64,000 nt of DNA from Desulfovibrio sp. JC010 (GCF_010470675.1 NZ_VOIQ01000016.1:1-64000); one strand, 5' to 3'; positions 8,150-15,596 are shown, numbered from the stretch's first letter. Notes: a model not told the origin generated them from the letters alone. Numbers and translations: made by a program.

Positions 8150-9757
8150 TTAAGCTGCCTCCTGCTGCTTCAGCCAGCTCTTCAGCACCTGCACAGCCTG
8201 ATCCATGTTCTTTTCCGAGAGTTGCAGAGCCTGAGCCTTGGCGTTCTCCAGTCTACGTGCCGTATCAAGAGCCTCTTCGTCAAGGTCGCTTTCATCAATT
8301 GCGAGTCTTTCGCCTGCTTCGGGCAGTCCTGCGAATTCGTCAATCTCTTCTTCAGCCACACGGGGCTTGATCAGAGCCATGACTACCGGGCGTACCACGA
8401 GGATCAGGAAGAGGAAGATCAGGAGGCCGTTGAGGAAAGGCTTGCCGAGACGCTGTGCGTATTCGAGCATGGTGCGCATGAGGCCTTCGTCGCCGAACAT
8501 ATCCTGCATGCCGAAGGACATATTGGAAACCTCTACGATGTCACCGCGCACTTCATCATATCCTACTGCGGAGCTGACCAGTTCCCGGATGCGCTGCATT
8601 TCTTCTTCAGAGCGGGGTACGTAGGTCATTTCACCTGTATCGGGGTCTTTTACATATGTTCCGTCAACAACAACCGCTACGCTGAGACGTTTCAGTTCGC
8701 CTACAGGAACGATGATCTGCTGTTCTTCTTTGTTGATTTCATAGTTGGTGGTGCGGGTTTCACGGGTGGAGTCCTGAGTTGTAGCAGTTCCGGTGAAACC
8801 GTCACCGCGAAAGTTTGCTTCGGGTACGCCGCCATCTACGTTGGCGGTGCCGCGGGTGGTTTCTTCACTGGTCTGTTCAGAGCGAGCCACCTGACCGTCC
8901 GGATCGTATGCTTCTGTCTTGATGGTGCGCTGTCTGAAATCGAGATCCGCGTTAACCTTGGCAATAACTTTGTCCGGGCCGACGATGGGCATGAGCAGAC
9001 GCTGGATGCGCTGTTCGATTTTTGACTCAAGGCCGGACTTGTATTCAAGCTGGCTGTTGGTGATGTTCAGGCCCAGTCCGCCGTCATCTTCAGGCTGGTA
9101 GAGAACCTGTCCGCGCATATCAGTAATAGTTACATGTGCGGGCTTAAGTCCCTCAACAGACATGACCACGAGGTTAAGAACACCCTTGATCTGCTTGTCG
9201 GCAAGTTTTTCGCCTTCCTTGAGCTTAAGTACTACGGAAGCGGAAGGATCAACCTGTTCTTCAATAAAGAGGGACTTGGAGGGAAGTACCAGATGGACTC
9301 TGGCCCGCTCAACCTGCGGAAATTCACTGATTGTACGTGCCAGTTCACCCTGCAGGGCGCGCTGGTAGTTTATTCGCTGAATGAAATCCGTCTGTCCGAT
9401 CTGGACCTCATCGAAAATTTCATAACCGATTCCCTGACCGTGAAGTGCGCCTTCACCGGCGATTTTCAGACGCAGGTCGTAAACCCTGTCTGCGGGAACC
9501 AGAATTGTGGAGCCGTTGTCCTGAATTTTGTAGGGCTCTTTGGTGGACTGCAGGATGGAAACAACGCGGGATGCGTCTTCTGCGTAGAGCTTGGTGTAGA
9601 GGACCCGGTATTCGGTCTGGTTGAGCCAGAAAACCATGAGGATGAAGGCGATTACAACTGTAGCCGCCAGTCCGCCGATCATGATCCGCTGCGAAACTGT
9701 GCGGTCAGACCAGAAACCTTGAAACTTACTCAGATACTCGGTGATGAAATTTGGCAT
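8150..9757 (-). CDS. fliF: Flagellar MS-ring protein FliF
   Basis: A 535-aa inner-membrane ring protein. An N-terminal transmembrane helix (about residues 26-45, IGGLAATVVIAFILMVFWL) precedes the periplasmic ring-building domains with the YccB/FliF signature (QRALQGELARTISEFPQVE). A second transmembrane helix (LLIFLFLILVVRPVVMALI) near residue 450 returns the chain to the cytoplasm, and the acidic C-terminal tail binds FliG. It is the first gene of its transcription unit, with a sigma-54-type promoter 33 bases upstream. Confidence 0.97.
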   Translation of the reverse strand: MPNFITEYLSKFQGFWSDRTVSQRIMIGGLAATVVIAFILMVFWLNQTEYRVLYTKLYAEDASRVVSILQSTKEPYKIQDNGSTILVPADRVYDLRLKIAGEGALHGQGIGYEIFDEVQIGQTDFIQRINYQRALQGELARTISEFPQVERARVHLVLPSKSLFIEEQVDPSASVVLKLKEGEKLADKQIKGVLNLVVMSVEGLKPAHVTITDMRGQVLYQPEDDGGLGLNITNSQLEYKSGLESKIEQRIQRLLMPIVGPDKVIAKVNADLDFRQRTIKTEAYDPDGQVARSEQTSEETTRGTANVDGGVPEANFRGDGFTGTATTQDSTRETRTTNYEINKEEQQIIVPVGELKRLSVAVVVDGTYVKDPDTGEMTYVPRSEEEMQRIRELVSSAVGYDEVRGDIVEVSNMSFGMQDMFGDEGLMRTMLEYAQRLGKPFLNGLLIFLFLILVVRPVVMALIKPRVAEEEIDEFAGLPEAGERLAIDESDLDEEALDTARRLENAKAQALQLSEKNMDQAVQVLKSWLKQQEAA

Positions 9758-9789
9758 ACTTAAACTCCTGACGATTTTTCATTTGTTTA

Positions 9790-9805
9790 AGCAACTTGTG
9801 GGCCA
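9790..9805 (-). promoter_or_regulatory. Sigma-54-type promoter for fliFGHI
   Basis: On the minus strand the sequence reads TGGCCCACAAGTTGCT. The invariant GG (-24) and GC (-12) are separated by exactly 10 bases, as sigma-54 promoters require. Transcription would begin about 20 bases before the fliF ATG. Sigma-54 control of mid-class flagellar genes through an NtrC-type activator is common in flagellated Proteobacteria. Confidence 0.7.
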
Positions 9806-9918
9806 GTGGCAAGATGTTTTGTTATTTTATGTGTTTATGTCGTTTTTTTTTGAGGTAGAAAAGATGTGGTGAGAGCGAGTGACAAAAAAATGTCTAATCA
9901 AAATCGGGATGTATAAAA

Positions 9919-9959
9919 GCTACCACGGGACCCTTCCATGATGGAATTCCCGTGGTAGC
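9919..9959 (-). terminator. Terminator hairpin between fliE and fliF
   Basis: A perfect 12-bp stem (9919-9930 with 9948-9959) encloses a second palindrome TTCCAT-G-ATGGAA-like in its loop. Read on the minus strand it is followed by CTTTTATAC, so it can end the flgB-flgC-fliE transcript 50 bases after the fliE stop codon. Confidence 0.72.
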
Positions 9960-10009
9960 GATATTTTTGTGACAGATAAAGGAGCGTGTCTGTCAAGTTT
10001 TCAGCAGTC

Positions 10010-10336
10010 TTAGAAAGGCATTTTCATGACTTCCTGATACGCAGTCATTACTTTGGTGCGTACAGTACTGGTCATGGTCATGGCAACGCTGGCTTTTTGC
10101 ATAGAGATCATGAGTTCATGGACGTTCTGGGTTTTGCCGGAAGCAAATTCTTCGATCATCTGTTTTTTCTGGCCCTGCAGGTCGTTAACACCCTGGATGG
10201 AGTTGGTCATTGTTTCGGCAAAAGAGTTCGGCTCGGGCTTGTGAAGGTCCATGGTCTTGTCGAACTTTTTGTCAAACTTCTGCTGGTTCTGGATGGCATT
10301 GGTGTATGCCTGCATTGCTACGTTTCTAATGGACAT
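10010..10336 (-). CDS. fliE: Flagellar hook-basal body protein FliE
   Basis: A 108-aa export substrate that links the MS-ring to the proximal rod. The C-terminal half (HELMISMQKASVAMTMTSTV and RTKVMTAYQEVMKMPF) is the conserved FliE signature. It follows flgC by 55 bases and is the last gene before a strong hairpin. The start codon has a ribosome site AGGAGC upstream. Confidence 0.95.
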   Translation of the reverse strand: MSIRNVAMQAYTNAIQNQQKFDKKFDKTMDLHKPEPNSFAETMTNSIQGVNDLQGQKKQMIEEFASGKTQNVHELMISMQKASVAMTMTSTVRTKVMTAYQEVMKMPF

Positions 10337-10391
10337 ATTTTGCTCCTTTTATCGAAAGTCGAAGATCCGTCGTTTAATCAGCAGCCGGATG

Positions 10392-10835
10392 CTACTGGCC
10401 CATTCCTATGCGCAGTGCGCGGTTGAACATTCTTTTGGCGGAGTCAACAGACTGCGCATTGGCTTCGTATGATCTGCTGATGTTGATCATGTTGACCATT
10501 TCTTCAACCACGTTGATGTCCGGATATCTGACGATTCCTTTTGAGTTCGCGTCCGGGTGGTTGGGTTCATATACTTCCTTGAAGGGGCGGGTGTCGGAAA
10601 CAATGCCCCTGACGGTTACGCCGCGAAGCTGCTGATTCATCTGCTGGTTCATGGCGGTTTCAAAAGGGGAGAGTACAGGGCTGGACTCCATGGAAACACT
10701 TTTACGGCGGTAGGGGCCGCCCTCGGCTGTCCGTGTAGTCCTGGCGTTAGCCATGTTCATGGATACAACGTTCAGGTACTCCCTTTGGGCTTTCAGCCCT
10801 GAAGCTCCGATATCAAGTGCTGTGAAGAAGTTCAT
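10392..10835 (-). CDS. flgC: Flagellar basal-body rod protein FlgC
   Basis: A 147-aa proximal rod subunit. The N-terminal rod motif ALDIGASGLKAQREYLNVVS, the segment NMANARTTRTAEGGPYRRK and the C-terminal coiled region (EMVNMINISRSYEANAQSV) are typical of FlgC. The ATG overlaps the last base of flgB (TAATG-type junction), so translation is probably coupled. Confidence 0.97.
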   Translation of the reverse strand: MNFFTALDIGASGLKAQREYLNVVSMNMANARTTRTAEGGPYRRKSVSMESSPVLSPFETAMNQQMNQQLRGVTVRGIVSDTRPFKEVYEPNHPDANSKGIVRYPDINVVEEMVNMINISRSYEANAQSVDSAKRMFNRALRIGMGQ

Positions 10836-11245
10836 TATCTTGCTCCGCTCTGGATGATCTTGTTCATGCCCTGAAAATTCTTCCCGATGACCTGGGAGAG
10901 GGCATTGTAGTACAAGGTGTTTTTGGCCATGGCGACCATTTCTTTATCCATATCGACCCGGCTTTCACCGTGGATGACTCTGGGTTCGAAGTTGGAAAGA
11001 ACATCCCCGGAAAATTTGTCTGCATCAAATGCATTGGGGATATGCATGTTGCTGGTTCTGGTCATTTTCCCTTTGGCATCAAGGCCCATTGCTTTTTGAA
11101 GGTCTTCTTCAAATTCAAGGCGTTTCTCCTTGTATCCTGGGGTGTTGACGTTAGCCAGATTGGAGGAGACGAGGTTTTGACGCTGGAGTCTCAGGTCGAG
11201 TACTTTGCCTGTCAATTCTATGTGGCTTCCGAAAAGTCCTTTCAT
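10835..11245 (-). CDS. flgB: Flagellar basal-body rod protein FlgB
   Basis: A 136-aa proximal rod subunit. It has the N-terminal LRLQRQNLVSSNLANVNTPG motif common to rod proteins and a C-terminal helical region (DKEMVAMAKNTLYYNALSQV). The ATG at 11245 is preceded by AGGAGGA with suitable spacing; an in-frame TTG 18 bases upstream includes that ribosome site and is not credible. First gene of flgB-flgC-fliE, with a sigma-54-type promoter about 80 bases upstream. Confidence 0.96.
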   Translation of the reverse strand: MKGLFGSHIELTGKVLDLRLQRQNLVSSNLANVNTPGYKEKRLEFEEDLQKAMGLDAKGKMTRTSNMHIPNAFDADKFSGDVLSNFEPRVIHGESRVDMDKEMVAMAKNTLYYNALSQVIGKNFQGMNKIIQSGAR

Positions 11246-11323
11246 TTTTATATCCTCCTGCAAAAATTTCCCGGTGTCCCCGTTGAGGCGGGAAACTTGT
11301 TGGTTTCGTTGTGATTTGTATTT

Positions 11324-11340
11324 AGCAAAAGGCGTTCCAA
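11324..11340 (-). promoter_or_regulatory. Sigma-54-type promoter for flgB-flgC-fliE
   Basis: On the minus strand the site reads TTGGAACGCCTTTTGCT, with GG and GC separated by exactly 10 bases. The predicted transcription start is near 11313, leaving a leader of about 68 bases before the flgB ATG. Confidence 0.68.
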
Positions 11341-11465
11341 GTTTGTATCTATTTGAAATTACGGACTTAAAGTTGAAAATAAGATGTTTTGCGGGAGTGG
11401 GTGTCGGAAATCAGGCGCATCAATATATTCCCCATTATATAATGTAGGGATGTTGTTTTGGGTTT

Positions 11466-11481
11466 TGGCACGTGAAATGCA
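11466..11481 (+). promoter_or_regulatory. Sigma-54-type promoter for the TPR gene
   Basis: The sequence TTGGCACGTGAAATGCAT contains the full TGGCAC -24 element and TGC -12 element with 10 bases between GG and GC, so it is the best match of the three in this cluster. The predicted start is near 11492, immediately before a GACCC-TTAG-GGGTC hairpin (11494-11507) that would sit at the 5' end of the mRNA. Confidence 0.75.
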
Positions 11482-11563
11482 TTAAATTTGGCAGACCCTT
11501 AGGGGTCGAAAAAAATGCCGCTTTGGATTGTCCGGCGGTAAATAAAATTTCCGGAGGGGAATT

Positions 11564-12118
11564 ATGAGTCATTTAGATTATGAAATTAACAAGGAACTCG
11601 GTGAGTGTTATCTGTTCATGGGTGAACTGGATAAGGCTGAAGATTACTACAAGAAGGCTGCCGGCTCCAACGGCGTGCATCCCGATCCTTACATCGGTCT
11701 TGCAACCATCGCGGTTCAGCGTGGCGAGTATGACGCTGCCATGTCCCTGTACGAAAAAGCTCACCAGGTAGAAGCTACCGACAAGAGCTTTGCCGGTATG
11801 GGACTGATTCAGATGGAAACCTCCCGTCAGGAAGAAGCTTTTGAAAACTTTTCTCAGGCACTTGACAGCAACATCAGCAACATGGTTGCTCTTTTCGGTA
11901 TGATCAGGATTGGTCACGAGGCTGAAAGAATGGCTGAAGCTGTTCCTTACCTCGAAAAATTCCTTGAAGTTGATCCTGAGAAGCACGAAGTCCGTTACTC
12001 CCTCGCAGGTCTTTACATCTGCATGGAGCAAAAGGACAAAGCTGTCGAGCAGCTTGAAATGATCCTTGAAAAGGATCCCGCAAATGAAGCGGCTAAGGAA
12101 CTGCTGAGCCAGATTTAG
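11564..12118 (+). CDS. Tetratricopeptide-repeat protein, 184 aa
   Basis: About five TPR helix pairs run through the whole protein: ELGECYLFMGELDKAEDYYK, IGLATIAVQRGEYDAAMSLY, MGLIQMETSRQEEAFENFSQ, YLEKFLEVDPEKHEVRYSL and YICMEQKDKAVEQLEMILEK. No signal peptide or other domain is present, so it should be a cytoplasmic scaffold or chaperone-like adaptor. A strong GGAGGGG ribosome site precedes the ATG. Its sigma-54-type promoter and divergent placement beside flgB suggest a link to flagellar assembly or regulation, which is inference from context only. Confidence 0.85.
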   Translation: MSHLDYEINKELGECYLFMGELDKAEDYYKKAAGSNGVHPDPYIGLATIAVQRGEYDAAMSLYEKAHQVEATDKSFAGMGLIQMETSRQEEAFENFSQALDSNISNMVALFGMIRIGHEAERMAEAVPYLEKFLEVDPEKHEVRYSLAGLYICMEQKDKAVEQLEMILEKDPANEAAKELLSQI

Positions 12119-12159
12119 CTCACACAGATCCTTTATATATAGCCGACTCCCCTCCCGGT

Positions 12160-12199
12160 TGGTCCCGTCCCTGTTCGTGTGGTTCGGGGACGGGGACCA
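12160..12199 (+). terminator. G/C-rich hairpin between the TPR gene and purH-like gene
   Basis: GGTCCCGTCCCTG and CGGGGACGGGGACC pair almost fully, with one bulge, around a loop of about 12 bases. No clear T-run follows, so it is either a weak terminator of the TPR gene or a leader structure ahead of the IMP cyclohydrolase gene. Confidence 0.4.
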
Positions 12200-12285
12200 G
12201 CTACCGGCGAGAAACTGCGGTCCGGAACTTGCCTTTACGGCATAAATCCGGCACAACTCCACAAAAACCAAACTGGAGATGTGTT

Positions 12286-12885
12286 ATGGATATGTTGCCT
12301 GTAAAGCGCGGAGTGCTCAGTGTTACTGATAAATCCGGGCTTGCTGAATTTGCGGCTGAGTTGGCTGGCTTCGGTGTGGAACTCATCAGCACCGGCGGTA
12401 CCAAGAAAATGCTTCTTGATGCCGGTCTTGAGGTCAAGTCTGTAAGTGATGTTACCGGCTTCCCTGAAATTATGGGCGGTCGTGTAAAGACCCTGCATCC
12501 CAGCGTGCATGGCGGAATCCTTGCGGACAAGGATAACCCGGAACACCTGTCGACTCTCGAAGAACATGGAATCGAGACTATCGATATGGTCTGCGTTAAC
12601 CTGTACAATTTTGCCAAGGCTGTTAGCGAAGGGCAGGACCTGAGGAACGCTGTCGAGCAGATCGACATTGGCGGTCCCACTATGCTGCGTGCTTCAGCGA
12701 AAAATTTCCATTCCGTTCTGGTTGTCCCCAGTCCGGTACATTACCCCCGTATTCTTGAAGACATGAAGAAGAACGACGGCAAGGTTTCTCTCGCGCTCAG
12801 AAAAGATCTGGCCGCGGAGACTTTTGCGCTTGTCTCTGAATACGATTCCATGATTGCCAAATATCTGGCAGATCACGACGCTTAA
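12286..12885 (+). CDS. purH: Stand-alone IMP cyclohydrolase (N-terminal half of PurH)
   Basis: A 199-aa protein equal to the N-terminal MGS-like domain of bifunctional PurH, which closes FAICAR to IMP in the last step of purine synthesis. Diagnostic segments are RGVLSVTDKSGLAEFA, ELISTGGTKKML, FPEIMGGRVKTLHPSVHGGI, VCVNLYNF and IDIGGPTMLRASAKN. Full PurH is about 520 aa; the AICAR transformylase domain is absent and the reading frame ends naturally at a terminator, so this is not a recent truncation. The formylation step must be encoded elsewhere. The ATG at 12286 was chosen for the GGAG ribosome site 8 bases upstream rather than an ATG-less extension. Confidence 0.88.
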   Translation: MDMLPVKRGVLSVTDKSGLAEFAAELAGFGVELISTGGTKKMLLDAGLEVKSVSDVTGFPEIMGGRVKTLHPSVHGGILADKDNPEHLSTLEEHGIETIDMVCVNLYNFAKAVSEGQDLRNAVEQIDIGGPTMLRASAKNFHSVLVVPSPVHYPRILEDMKKNDGKVSLALRKDLAAETFALVSEYDSMIAKYLADHDA

Positions 12886-12894
12886 TGTTTTTTA

Positions 12895-12925
12895 GCGGGA
12901 TGTCATTTTTATGGCATCCCGTTTT
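12895..12925 (+). terminator. Rho-independent terminator after purH-like gene
   Basis: CGGGATG (12896-12902) pairs with CATCCCG (12915-12921), followed by TTTTCT. It lies 10 bases after the stop codon. Confidence 0.75.
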
Positions 12926-12957
12926 CTATTAATAATTGAAAGACAATCCTGTCTCAA

Positions 12958-13044
12958 AAGCGGCGAAGCCTTAATAAAAGGTTTTGGGATTCTTAAACCC
13001 TTTTGCAAAAGGGTTTGAGGCCCCCGGCAGGGCCGCCGGAGGCA
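12958..13044. repeat. Dispersed intergenic repeat, copy 1
   Basis: The copy reads GCGGCGAAGCCTTAATAAAA, GGTTTTGGGATTCTT, then the perfect palindrome AAACCCTTTTGCAAAAGGGTTT-like core (two 10-base arms), then GCCGCCGGAGGCA. Related copies, several inverted, are at 14727, 15324, 57654 and 59755. It fills the space between the purH terminator and hflX and encodes nothing. Confidence 0.8.
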
Positions 13045-13095
13045 TAGCAATGGAGAATTCCCATAGCTCTTAAAGCCAAAGGTAATACTCAGGGT

Positions 13096-14706
13096 TTGAA
13101 GCCCAGTGAGTTGAAACGCATCAACCGTCTCGCGGACCGCCGTTACAACGACCCCAACGGGTTCACCAACGAGCAGGCCCGTGAGCTTTCTTTTCTCAGC
13201 CACGAAATCGGACGCCAGATCGGTCTGCTCGTTAACAGACAGGGCAAACCGGAAATGATTCTGGTGGGTGATCCCGGTTCCATCTACATTCCCGAACTGC
13301 CGCGTGCCCGCCAGTCCGAAGGACGTCTGCGCGGTTTGCGGCTTCTGCATACCCATATTTCCGGTGAAAACCTGTCCGAGGAAGATCTCATGGATATGGT
13401 TTTCCTGCGTCTGGACAGCGTAACCGTTGTTGCTTCCGATCCGTATGGCGAGCCTGATTTTGTGCAGTACGCTTACCTGCTTCCTCCCGGAGCCGGAACC
13501 AAACCGTACGAGCAACTGCCCCCCGTGCGCTGGGACCGTGCGGACATGGATCTTCCGGGCCAGATCAAGGCCCTTGAAGATGAATTTCGCCGGGCGGACC
13601 GCACTCGCGACACCACGGATAAGCGCGAGCGGGCCATTGTTGTCAGTGTTTCGCAGGACCCCAAGTCCGTGCAGGAACGCTCCCTTGATGAACTGGAAGA
13701 CCTTGCCGATACCGCAGGTCTGAAAGTGGAAGGACGTCTGGTGCAGCGTATCCGCAAGCTCAATCCTAAATTTATCATGGGTAAGGGGAAGCTGGCCGAG
13801 CTGGAAGTTATTGCCTTGCAGGCCGATGCGGAAGTGATCCTTTTTGACCAGGAACTTTCTGCCGCCCAGATGCGCAACCTCGCCAAGCTCACCGAACGCA
13901 AGGTTCTGGACCGTACCCAGCTTATTCTGGATATTTTTGCCCAGCACGCCACCACCCGCGCCGGTAAATTGCAGGTGGAAATGGCACAGCTGAAATACAC
14001 CATGCCCAGACTGGTAGGTAAGAACCGGGCCATGTCGAAGCTCATGGGCGGAATCGGCGGTCGCGGTCCCGGTGAAACAAAGCTGGAAATTGACCGCCGC
14101 CGTATCAAGGACAAACTGACCAAGCTGGGCAAGGAACTTAAGAAAGTCAGCCGCCAGCGCGGTTTCACGCGAGAACGGCGTGCCCGTGCCGGGGTTCCGG
14201 TGGTCTCACTGGTGGGCTACACCAACGCAGGTAAATCGACCCTGCTCAACACCCTGACCAACAGCGGGGTGCTGGCTGAAGACAAACTCTTTGCCACCCT
14301 TGATCCCACCAGCAGGCGTATCCGTTTTCCCCGTGAGCAGGAGTTGATCCTGACCGATACGGTTGGATTCATCCGCCAGCTGCCTGTGGAATTGAAAGAA
14401 GCTTTCCGGGCCACCCTTGAAGAACTTGAGGCTGCTGATGTGTTGCTCCATGTCTGTGATTCATCGCATCCCGAAGTGGGAGAACAGATTGCAGCGGTGG
14501 ATAATATCGTGGCCGATATGAATCTCGGTGATGTGACCACCATCCTTGTGCTCAACAAATGGGATAAGCTTGATGAGGAACAGCAGGAACTTATGCGCAG
14601 TACCTATCCGCAGGGCATCCCCTCCAGTGCCCTGAATCGTCGCTCGCTTAATGTTCTGGTGGAAGAAATATTAAATGCCATTGATCGGTTGGGGCATCAG
14701 TTCTAA
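13096..14706 (+). CDS. hflX: Ribosome-associated GTPase HflX
   Basis: A GTPase of at least 536 aa that binds the 50S subunit and can split stalled or heat-damaged ribosomes. After an N-terminal HflX domain (GKGKLAELEV, DQELSAAQMRNL, LDRTQLILDIFA, GPGETKLEIDRRRI) comes the G domain with Walker A GYTNAGKST at about residues 374-382, the switch motif DTVGFI and the specificity motif NKWD. It is longer than E. coli HflX (426 aa) because of an N-terminal extension of about 150 residues also seen in some delta-proteobacterial members. The start is uncertain: the TTG at 13096 lacks a ribosome site, while GGAG (13052-13055) lies 7 bases before an in-frame ATA at 13063, giving 11 more residues. Confidence 0.93.
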   Translation: MKPSELKRINRLADRRYNDPNGFTNEQARELSFLSHEIGRQIGLLVNRQGKPEMILVGDPGSIYIPELPRARQSEGRLRGLRLLHTHISGENLSEEDLMDMVFLRLDSVTVVASDPYGEPDFVQYAYLLPPGAGTKPYEQLPPVRWDRADMDLPGQIKALEDEFRRADRTRDTTDKRERAIVVSVSQDPKSVQERSLDELEDLADTAGLKVEGRLVQRIRKLNPKFIMGKGKLAELEVIALQADAEVILFDQELSAAQMRNLAKLTERKVLDRTQLILDIFAQHATTRAGKLQVEMAQLKYTMPRLVGKNRAMSKLMGGIGGRGPGETKLEIDRRRIKDKLTKLGKELKKVSRQRGFTRERRARAGVPVVSLVGYTNAGKSTLLNTLTNSGVLAEDKLFATLDPTSRRIRFPREQELILTDTVGFIRQLPVELKEAFRATLEELEAADVLLHVCDSSHPEVGEQIAAVDNIVADMNLGDVTTILVLNKWDKLDEEQQELMRSTYPQGIPSSALNRRSLNVLVEEILNAIDRLGHQF

Positions 14707-14726
14707 AGTTCTGATGCGCTGCGCGC

Positions 14727-14750
14727 TTTTAAGAATCCCAAAACCTTTTA
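14727..14750. repeat. Dispersed intergenic repeat, partial copy 2
   Basis: TTTTAAGAATCCCAAAACCT matches the AAGAATCCCAAAA module of the other copies, in inverted orientation relative to the copy at 12958. The palindromic core and the GCCGCCGGAGGCA end are missing, so this is a fragment. Confidence 0.6.
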
Positions 14751-14779
14751 GTAGTGTGAAAAACGTAGGGCTTTATTTA

Positions 14780-14808
14780 TTACCTTAATACCTGTAGATT
14801 GGTAGAAT
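14780..14808 (+). promoter_or_regulatory. Sigma-70-type promoter for infA
   Basis: TTACCT (14780-14785) and TAGAAT (14803-14808) are separated by 17 bp, about 36 bases upstream of the infA ATG. Confidence 0.6.
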
Positions 14809-14844
14809 ATCTGCAAAGCAATAGTACTGGCGACGGAGGAAGCC

Positions 14845-15063
14845 ATGGCTAAAGAAGAAGGTATTGAAGTAGAGGGTATAGTTCAGGAGGCATTGCCCAA
14901 TGCCATGTTCAAGGTTGAACTTGAGAACGGGCATGTTATTCTGGGACATATTTCCGGGAAGATGCGTAAGTATTACATCCGGATTTTACCGGGGGACCGG
15001 GTCAAGGTGGAGCTTTCGCCATATGACCTGACCCGTGGGCGGATTACCTTCCGCATGAAATAA
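14845..15063 (+). CDS. infA: Translation initiation factor IF-1
   Basis: A 72-aa S1-fold protein that binds the ribosomal A site during initiation. The sequence [20 protein letters not shown], then [20 protein letters not shown] and [20 protein letters not shown] is a full-length IF-1. The ribosome site GGAGGAAGCC is strong. In many bacteria infA lies between secY/map and rpmJ; here that place is empty and infA has its own promoter 30 kb away, next to a cold-shock gene. Confidence 0.97.
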   Translation: MAKEEGIEVEGIVQEALPNAMFKVELENGHVILGHISGKMRKYYIRILPGDRVKVELSPYDLTRGRITFRMK

Positions 15064-15107
15064 TTTTTGCACGCGCTTCCAGTCTTGTTCCGACTGATGA
15101 GGATTGT

Positions 15108-15317
15108 ATGAGTTTAAAAGGTGTAGTCAGCTGGTTCAACGATATCAAGGGATTCGGTTTTATCGAAGATGAAGCCGGGCGGGATATCTACGTCCATTAT
15201 TCCGAAGTGCTGCGTGACGGTTTCAAAACTCTCAACGTAGGCGAGAAAGTCGTCTTCGAAGTCATTGACGAAGATACCGCGCCCAAAGCTACTGCTGTTA
15301 GAGTGATAAATTACTAA
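15108..15317 (+). CDS. Cold-shock domain protein (CspA family)
   Basis: A 69-aa single cold-shock domain that binds single-stranded RNA/DNA. RNP1 (KGFGFIED) and RNP2 (IYVHYSEV) motifs are present, the latter with Tyr-Val-His in place of the usual Phe-Val-His. It starts 44 bases after infA and probably shares its transcript. The ribosome site is TGAGGA. Whether it is cold-induced cannot be read from the sequence. Confidence 0.93.
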   Translation: MSLKGVVSWFNDIKGFGFIEDEAGRDIYVHYSEVLRDGFKTLNVGEKVVFEVIDEDTAPKATAVRVINY

Positions 15318-15323
15318 GTTTAT

Positions 15324-15462
15324 GCATGCCTCCGGCGGCTTAAACCCTTTTGGAAAAAGGGTTTGTTTCACTGTCGTTATCCCTAAGACTCGAAGCAAAG
15401 CTTCTCGCCTAAGGGCTAATGCAAGAATCCCAAAACTTTTTATTAGGCTTCGCCGCTTTGTT
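15324..15462. repeat. Dispersed intergenic repeat, copy 3, with internal insertion
   Basis: ATGCCTCCGGCGGCTTAAAC and the palindrome around CCCTTTT/AAAAGGG (15325-15365) are followed by about 58 unrelated bases containing a GAAGC/GCTTC hairpin, then by AAGAATCCCAAAACTTTTTA and GGCTTCGCCGC (15423-15460). Compared with the compact copies at 57654 and 59755, the element is split by this segment. Confidence 0.75.
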
Positions 15463-15545
15463 TTGGAAAGTGTGCAAATAATAAATCGCAATATCTTGGA
15501 AGATGTTGCGATTTTTAGTTTGAAAATGGTTGAGCCAAGATATTT

Positions 15546-15590
15546 GCGAAGCATATCGAAAGGTTTTGAAAGGGATGGGGTCTGGGGAAG
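15546..15590. repeat. Second dispersed repeat module, copy at 15546
   Basis: These 45 bases match 59871-59915 at 40 positions by eye (GCGAAGCA, AAAGGTTTTGAA, GGTCTGGGGAAG). Both copies sit next to a copy of the first repeat family, so the two modules probably belong to one larger composite element. Confidence 0.7.
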
Positions 15591-15596
15591 GCTTCT

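Noticed and set aside
12958-13044. Clustered repeats as a CRISPR array
   Set aside because: Copies are scattered, variable and not separated by regular spacers; there are no cas genes.
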